Part shown: positions 57,935 to 64,000 of the stretch, piece after piece
Numbering within the stretch: the first letter of the stretch is position 1
Layout: every line of letters starts with the position of its first letter
Assembly (NCBI RefSeq): GCF_958450345.1
Contig: NC_088780.1
Span: 30,031,667-30,095,666, forward strand
Length of the DNA: 64,000 bases
Source of the DNA: Calliphora vicina
Taxonomy: Eukaryota; Arthropoda; Insecta; Diptera; Calliphoridae
Reading direction: 5' to 3'
Made by a program: the position numbers and the translations under genes
The notes under the pieces: model-generated
The model's input: the letters and a program-made list of their open reading frames with translations, nothing else
What the model was told of the DNA's origin: nothing
Database searches by the model: none

Positions 57935-58310
57935 ATCTCAACGATTTCCTTCGATATTTCAATTGGAAACTCAGTTTCTTATACAGTTATGTTAATGTCA
58001 TGGGCAAAATGTCGATAACATAATAATAAGTCTCCTGGACCATTAGCTAATATAGGTACATTAGCTAATATTTCCAGCATTTTACATTATGACCATGATT
58101 TCCCTATAGGTTGGAAGTTAGCTAATGTAATGGAGAAGCTAAAAATCCTGAAAATTATCACCAAATAAGCATTTTTTGTGAACTTTCTAAAATTATAGAA
58201 GTATCGTAAATTACCATCGGAATATTTGGAGACCAAGAATGGCTTTCATAGGGAGACATGCTAGCATACTTGTTGGAAAGATGGTGTTGTTGCAACAGTT
58301 CAACTGTTCA
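57935..58310 (+). pseudogene. LINE fragment: linker plus reverse transcriptase start
   Basis: Segment 57935-58010 resembles the linker at 52330-52380. It is followed directly, after a deletion, by 'FPIGWKLANVMEKLK-NPENY' and 'HQISIFCELSKIIE' (58095-58205), the N-terminal reverse-transcriptase motif usually read as 'PxxWKxAxVxPIxKxGxxxxxxNYRPISLLxxxSKxxE'. A stop and frameshifts are present. Confidence 0.6.
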
Positions 58311-58391
58311 TAGGGAAAACAAAACTTAGACCAGACCCTACACTGAGTAAATAATTTATTTTCGTTAGGGATTTTTAGAAAAGGCCCTTAG

Positions 58392-59745
58392 GCCTTTTGA
58401 TTTATTTCTATATGAAACTTATTTCTGTTAAACTATATTGGGATTCTAAAATTGTTAAGAGTTTTATGCTCGTTAAAGTAATATTAGGAAGTGGGCCTTA
58501 TATGGGAGCTATGACCAATTATGGACCGATCACCGTGAAATTATGTCGTGACATTTATTTTTTTTTCTCCATTACCCCACTTGGGGGCATTTGGCTTCCA
58601 CAAAGCATCTCCATCTTATACGAATTGTTGCAGTTGTTTTTTCGCGTATTTCCCATGTAGATTGCACAGTCCTAATTATTGGAGTATTGTGCGTCTCCAT
58701 GTACGATGTTGCCATTAGATCCATTGTTATTGTTTGTATCAGTTTTAAACGGTTGTTGTTCCAGCTAAGTAGATGATTGGTCTGCTGTCGCGGGTACTCG
58801 GATACATGTATGATGTTGCCATAAGGATTCAATCGATTGCTATTATTGCATTGTGTCAGTTTCGTTAATCGGTTGTTGTTCCAGATAAGTAGATGATTGG
58901 TCTGCTGTAGCTGGTCTAGGATAATGGTGCTGCCATCTGTCGTTACCTAGAAACAACGCCCTCTGTGTATTTGGTGTAGAGGTGGGGAACCTTGCTGATC
59001 TTTTCTCCCAGGGGGTGGCGGGTTGCCTGACCTTTTCCATAATGTTATTATCTTTTCCAGGTGGAGGAGTGGTCAGGGGGCTTCTTGGATGAATTGTTTA
59101 GAGGGAGGTTAATTTTAAAAACTGGAAAACCATGATTCAAATTTTTTTCCTCTTCCAGTGATCGAACCTGGGGTGCTTGGTTTTGTAGGCAAGCACTTTA
59201 ACCACTACACCATGCCTCCACATTTATATCTATATGAAACTTATTTCTGTTGAATTAACTGTAGATAACAACTTTTTTAAGAGAAATATGCACTTAAAAG
59301 TTATTTCCAGAAGTGAGTCTTATATGGAACCTATGACTAATTATGGACCGAATATCATAAAATTTGGCCACTTGACTTCGGTATATACAAAACATATTTG
59401 GAGCGACATTTTTTTGTCGATACCTATATAAATTAAACATTAATGACCGATAAAGTCGCATTTCGGGAGGCCGTTTGTATGGGGGCTAAGTGAAATAATG
59501 GTAAGATTTCAGCCAGTTTCAATAGGCTTCGTCCTTGGCCCAAAGAATCTGTATGTACGAAATTTGATCGAAATATATTCAAAATTGCGACTTGTACTTT
59601 GCGTCAGCCAGACGGGACGGGCATCGTTTAATGAGAAAGTGATTCTGAGTAGATCGGTATACTTTATAATATTTTAAAGTCTTAGTTAATACTTTAAAGT
59701 GTTAGGCGAATATTTTTGGGCTACTATGGTGGTGTAGGGTATAAA
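58392..59745 (-). mobile_element. mini-me/DINE-like element, family B copy 3, split by a SINE
   Basis: On the opposite strand to copy 1 it has the same order: (right to left) ACCCTACACCACCATAGTAG at 59745, the decayed GTC run with 'CCCGTCCCGTCTGGCTGACG' near 59600, 'GAAATCTTACCATTATTTCA', and two 'GGTCCATAATTAGTCAT/GGTCATAG' modules. A 661-bp insertion (58559-59219) falls in one of the modules. Confidence 0.65.
58559..59219 (-). mobile_element. tRNA-derived SINE (661 bp)
   Basis: Read on the minus strand it starts GGAGGCATGGTGTAGTGGTT (box A region TGGTGTAGTGG) and continues to CCAGGTTCGATCACTGG (box B GGTTCGATC), so it has the two internal RNA polymerase III promoter boxes at tRNA spacing. 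It ends in a run of nine A (T on the plus strand at 58559-58567). A perfect 8-bp duplication ACATTTAT is at 58551-58558 and 59220-59227. The long body carries a duplicated module of about 120 bp (GGTTGTTGTTCCAG at 58751 and 58871). It is not a tRNA gene, because the 3' half of the acceptor stem and the rest of the structure are missing. Confidence 0.85.
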
Positions 59746-59764
59746 AACTTTTAGCTAATCCAGT

Positions 59765-59835
59765 TTTAGCTGAGTCAGTGAGACTCGGTTCGTTCCGGAG
59801 CGTAGCTCCATTTATTGTGGAAACGATGGAAATAT
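59765..59835. repeat. Dispersed repeat end related to 46590-46690
   Basis: GAGACTCGGTTCGTTCCGGA followed by GCGTAGCTCC... and GTGGAAACGATGG parallel the CG-rich block at 46640-46690. Type unknown. Confidence 0.4.
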
Positions 59836-60775
59836 GGTGTCGTTTAATTTTACATTTTAGCGAAAGTAAAGTAGTGCCTCTGGCATGGTTTACTTTTATC
59901 GAATCTTATTGGTTCTGGTGACTTCACTTGATTTATATTTAGCAATTTATATCCAAGCTCGCATTATACGAGTTGTTATAGATATGATATCATTATACAA
60001 GTTCAAGATTTAATCATGGGTACCGCAAGACTCCATTATTTCTCCCTCTTCTTCGTCAAACTTCCAACAAAAACATTTTTGTACATTTCTATTCATTTCC
60101 CATTTGAATCCATTCAACTTTAGGCCAAGCCTATTGAAGATTGGGGTAATAAGAAAAAATATGAATGATACGCTTCATTTATATCTTGTCATTATCTATA
60201 AATGGCGAAGAGTGCGATGTCCGGTGAACTAAGCTCATTTTTCAAGTGTCGAATGATATACTCAAGTACCTCAGAAAATGTTCTTGAACATTTTGAATAA
60301 ATGTTGCTGAATTTGGGCAGGTGGCTGTGAGCAAGGAGTTGGCTTGTTGGTGATCAGCGAAACGAGATAGTTCACGATTATATTTGGGTTGAAATCTTAT
60401 AGAAACAATCAAGATAGAACATTTTTTTTCTTAAGTAAATGGGTTCTAAAAAAATTGTGCTTAATAAAAATTTCAATGTGTAATTTGTTTATATATTAGA
60501 TATGAATTAAAAAGATTCATTTAAAGTATTATCTTTAAAAAAAGCATAAAAAACAAACTTTTTAATTTTGTTTTTAACAAAACGTACTTTTTTTTCTTTA
60601 TTTTTTAACAAAATGTTCTTTTTCCGATATTAAAATGGTTTTATATCAAACATCCTTAACATTTAATGTGGAACGAAATAAATAAAACTCAATTTCCCAA
60701 AAACTTGAAATGAGCAAACAAGTACTTTTTGGTCTGCGGCTCCTCATATACTTTAAAATACAAATTATAAAAAAT
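59836..60775. other. Gene-free stretch
   Basis: No gene is supported. AT-rich with T-rich runs. No element boundary found. Confidence 0.35.
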
Positions 60776-61445
60776 TTTTTTTCCAAAATTGTTTTTGAAA
60801 ATTTAAAAAAAAAATTTTAAATTTTTTTTCCAAATTGTTTTTTTTTAATTTTTAAAAAAAAAAAAATTTTTAATTAATTAGTGAAACAAAATTTATGACA
60901 AAAATATTTTTTGGTAAAAGAAAAATTTGAGTTAAATAAATATTTTTCCGGATTTTGACCCATTGTAGGTCCAACTTACTATAGCCTTGTATACGTCGTT
61001 GCAATGGACTTTGAAATATCTATCATTAGATATCCATATAGTCTGTATTAATGACTTAGTAATCCAGATATACATAGATAAAAAATAGGCCAAAAATCGA
61101 GATTGTCCCGGTTTTTTTTCTTATATCTCAGCCATTTGTGGTCCGATTTTCTCGATTTTAAATAGCAACCGAGCCGGGAGAATTCCCGATACATTGATGT
61201 AACAATCATGTTTGTAAGTTATTTGGGGGCTTCGGAAAGTTGATTTCAACATACTCATGGTGAAGGTAAAAAACGACGTAATAGTGGTTTCTTGCTTATA
61301 TCTCAGCCACTTGTGGGCCGATTATCCCGAGTTTAAACAGCAACTGTATCCATTATGTAAGTTATTTAGAAAGTTGATTCGGACATGGATATATCGACCA
61401 CACCATCTATAACGATCGACCATATATATACATATATACTTTATG
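60776..61445 (-). mobile_element. mini-me/DINE-like element, family A copy 5
   Basis: It has TTTTGACCCATTGTAGGTCC (60954), 'CGTCGTTGCAATGGACTTTG', 'TCTCAGCCATTTGTGGTCCG' and the TATATATACATATATACTTT microsatellite with 'ACCATCTATAACGATCGACC' at the end (61402-61440). The block 'TATCTCAGCCA-TTGTGGxCCGATT' occurs twice (61123 and 61297), an internal duplication of about 175 bp absent from the other copies. Confidence 0.6.
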
Positions 61446-62911
61446 GAATCGCAATTGAAACAAGTGGAAATTAGAAACGCAATGTCAAACTTAATTAAGA
61501 ATTGAAAATTAACTGAGTGGAAAAAGCTGATTGAGGTATATTTCCATCAGATTTTATTAAGCAGTTAATTTAAATTCTATAGATTAACAGTGAAATGTTG
61601 TAAGTAACCCGATTGTGGACAAATTATTACTCTAAATATATTTCGTATGATAATAGTGGAATATGTATGAGTAATTCTAAGTATTAAAATATCTTCTTAA
61701 ATATCATTACTTGTACCCATAGTGCATTCACAAAACTATATGGCTATAAGCAATATACACAAAAAAAGACTAAAATTAAAAGAAAGAAAGAAAAAAAACT
61801 AAAACGTTAAGCCTTTTTAAAATGCATACCATTTGTGGCTAGATGTTTGGGCTAGGCTTTAGAAATTGCTTTATTAACTTTGGAGTTTTAAGCTGTTCTT
61901 AGTGAGTAGTACTGGTGGACTTGTAAAGTTTTGAAAAATGAACGCATTTCCGTTTCCCTCTACATTGCTATTATAACAATTTTTTGCATTTGCAAGACTT
62001 AAAAGTTTATATTATATGACTGAACGAAAGCTGTATGACTATTTGGCTGGTTGGCTGGATCTCTTAGCAGTTTTTACTGATGTTGCTGCTGCAGTGTGTT
62101 GACATTCCTATTGTGAATGCTACACTTTAAATGAGAATTTATATGCCATTAGTTTTATAGATCTAGTGTGAAATTCTTTGTTTGTTTATAAACGTGTTAT
62201 AACTACACTCAAGTATGTATATTTCTTATAACCAGCCAAGGTTCTTAAGAATATTTCTTAAATTGTCACACAAACTCTATATAGACGTACATTAAGAAAG
62301 TATGTATATGCTGGATGCGTAGGCGTAGGTGTTTGTGGCGGTGGTACTGGTTGAGAGCAAAAAAAAAAAATATATATAACATCATCAAACTATGGATGAT
62401 TGCTAAGAGTTGCTGGAACCATGTTTGTTATTTATTTTTATTTTTTTTTTAGTTGAGCTTTGTTTACTCATATGTGAAGAGTGTTGTGTATATGTTGTAT
62501 ATAGAATAAAAAATCTGGTGTCCATACAACAAATGACTTAAGATTGTAAGATTAACGTGTGCAGTGGTCTGTAAACAGTTCGAGAAAAGACATTAAGAAT
62601 GTACTTAAGCTAAAAGCGTATAGGTTTAAAATTTATGGTTAAATGTTTTGAAACTAAAATTGATTTCGATTTTATTCTTTTTTTTCTACTTTTTTTATAT
62701 TTTGCTTTGATTTTTCTTTATATGTAAGTTTATGATGTTAACACTATTGGACCCACCTTTATATATATAAACATCTAACATTCGAAGTTGGCAATAGGAA
62801 AAACAAAAATAGAATCACATTTTATATTTTGTGAAATCTGTTAAGATTTTACTTATCAAAAACTTGCATTACTTAGTAATGGGCTGAGAATAATGGTAAC
62901 TTTAATAATCA
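61446..62911. other. Gene-free stretch
   Basis: AT-rich DNA with (TA)n and A/T runs; no coding region, RNA gene or element is supported. Confidence 0.35.
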
Positions 62912-64000
62912 CATATTGAAGAGTCGCTATCACATAAGGAGTATTCACTTGTTGCCTTCCTTGATATTGAAGGAGCTTTTAATAATGTCAGACCAGACGC
63001 CATCCTATCTGCGATGGAAGAACTTGGGATTGATATTTTTGTACGCCGGTTAGTCGGAAAGATACTCGGCTATAGAGTCATATGTGCTACCCTAGGTGGT
63101 ACAAGTGTTTCAAAAGTGGCCAATCGTGGAACCCCACAGGGTGTTGTATTTTCTCCACTTCTGTGGAACCTGGCTATGAATACCCTGTTGGTCAGGATGG
63201 ACAACAGAAGGATTAAAACAGTCGCGTACGCAGACGATGTTGCAGTTTTTATATCTGGTAAATTTCTGGATACAATATCTAGTTGTATGGAATCGTCATT
63301 AAGTACACTGAGTGAGTGGAGTATATCGAGTGGACTTCGTGTGAACCCCCAAAAAACGGAATTGATTCTCTTCACTAGGAGGTATAAGGTCGATGACTTA
63401 GACCACCTAGACTAAATGGAATCAGTCTTGAGATTAGGGATAATGCAAAGTATCTTGGCATCATTCTAGATAAGAGATTGTCCTGGAATATGAATATTCA
63501 GAACAGGATTAACAAGGCCTACGTGGCCATCTACTCCTACAAAAAGGCAATTGGTACAAACTGGGGCATTATGCCGAAAGGTATCAATTGGATCTTCAAG
63601 GCAGTCGTCAAACCCATCTTGTTCTATGGAGTATTGGTGTGGTGGCAGGCCTTGGACAATGCTACTCATCGGAAGGCCGTTGAACGAGTTCTAAGGACTA
63701 TTACGATACTGATTACAGGTGCTATAAGGTCTACTTCCTCTAAGGCACTTTTTACCATTCTAAACTGGTTACCAGTGGACTTGATGGTGATACAAATGGC
63801 TCTAAACTCTGCTGTGAGACTAAATGCGAGTTGTACGTGGTCTGGTAAGGACCTTGGATACTCTAGGATACTGAATTACTATGGGTTCATACATGGTAAT
63901 GTCGATAAGCATTTCCATATTATGATCCCGAATAGGGATTTATGGCAGCGTGGAATCTTCCCTCCTGCTGATGCCATACGGATATATACGGATGGCTCTA
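62912..64000 (+). mobile_element. LINE ORF2 fragment: reverse transcriptase to start of RNase H (continues past window)
   Basis: In frame from 62912 it reads 'HIEESLSHKEYSLVAFLDIE' then 'GAFNNVRPDAILSAMEELGI': the FLDIEGAF segment holds the first catalytic aspartate of reverse transcriptase. 'NRGTPQGVVFSPLLWNLAMN' and 'KTVAYADDVAVFISGK' (YADD, about 63228) follow. At about 63400 the frame breaks (a stop after 'DDLDHLD') and continues in another frame with 'NAKYLGIILDKRLSWN' and 'LRTITILITGAIRSTSS', reaching 'DAIRIYTDGS', the start of RNase H, at the window end. One frameshift implies an inactive copy, and the 5' part is missing. The layout (RT then RNase H) matches the I/LOA group, like 51130-52260. 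Confidence 0.85.

Noticed and set aside
59150..59219. Functional tRNA gene
   Set aside because: The box A and B pattern belongs to a SINE with A-tail and target duplication; the acceptor stem cannot be closed.
63070..63669. Minus-strand frames at the right edge
   Set aside because: Antisense to the LINE reverse transcriptase.

Overview
This is a piece of an AT-rich, gene-poor and transposon-dense insect nuclear genome. Three conserved genes and the repeat types point to a higher fly (Diptera), plausibly a calyptrate such as a blow fly, house fly or stable fly; I could not confirm the species. The host genes are: (i) the first coding exon of a synapse-associated protein of 47 kDa (Sap47-like), minus strand, 38008-38198, whose later exons I do not find; (ii) a complete two-exon gene for the mitochondrial import-motor subunit Tim16/Pam16 (fly black pearl, blp), plus strand, 45349-45824; (iii) a complete four-exon coding region for the F-box/leucine-rich-repeat protein Fbxl7, minus strand, 49160-55700, whose junctions join in frame to 822 codons.

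The other ~90% is non-coding or mobile DNA. The left 38 kb is built from nested elements: an old solo LTR holding a hAT-like element (0.27-2.2 kb); a 671-bp foldback made of 21-bp repeats (5.9-6.6 kb); and a family of dead Tc1/mariner-superfamily elements, here called 'T', with six copies plus one divergent relative between 7.2 and 33.4 kb. Almost every T copy has been broken by later insertions (PIF/Harbinger-like, hAT-like, mini-me/DINE-like, Tc1 and LINE fragments). The youngest-looking insertion is a 1.54-kb Tc1 element at 28018-29559 with an open 319-codon DD34E transposase frame and an inverted/direct repeat (IR/DR) end structure. It sits inside a mini-me-like element that itself sits inside a T copy.

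The right part holds a hAT family with the terminus TAGGGTATTCA (three copies, two keeping a recognisable dimerisation motif), a 113-bp satellite with an 832-bp higher-order repeat just downstream of blp, LINE and mariner debris inside Fbxl7 intron 1, a second solo LTR with two further nested insertions, a tRNA-headed SINE inside a mini-me-like element, and at the right edge a LINE reverse transcriptase that runs out of the window.

I see no operon, CRISPR array or bacterial-type system. The most notable items are the layered insertion chronology, a harbinger-like element carrying a decayed copy of an uncharacterised arthropod repeat protein, the Tc1 element with IR/DR ends, the higher-order satellite, and several small inverted-repeat families defined here by target-site duplications. 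All family names rest on motifs read by eye; no database search was run.
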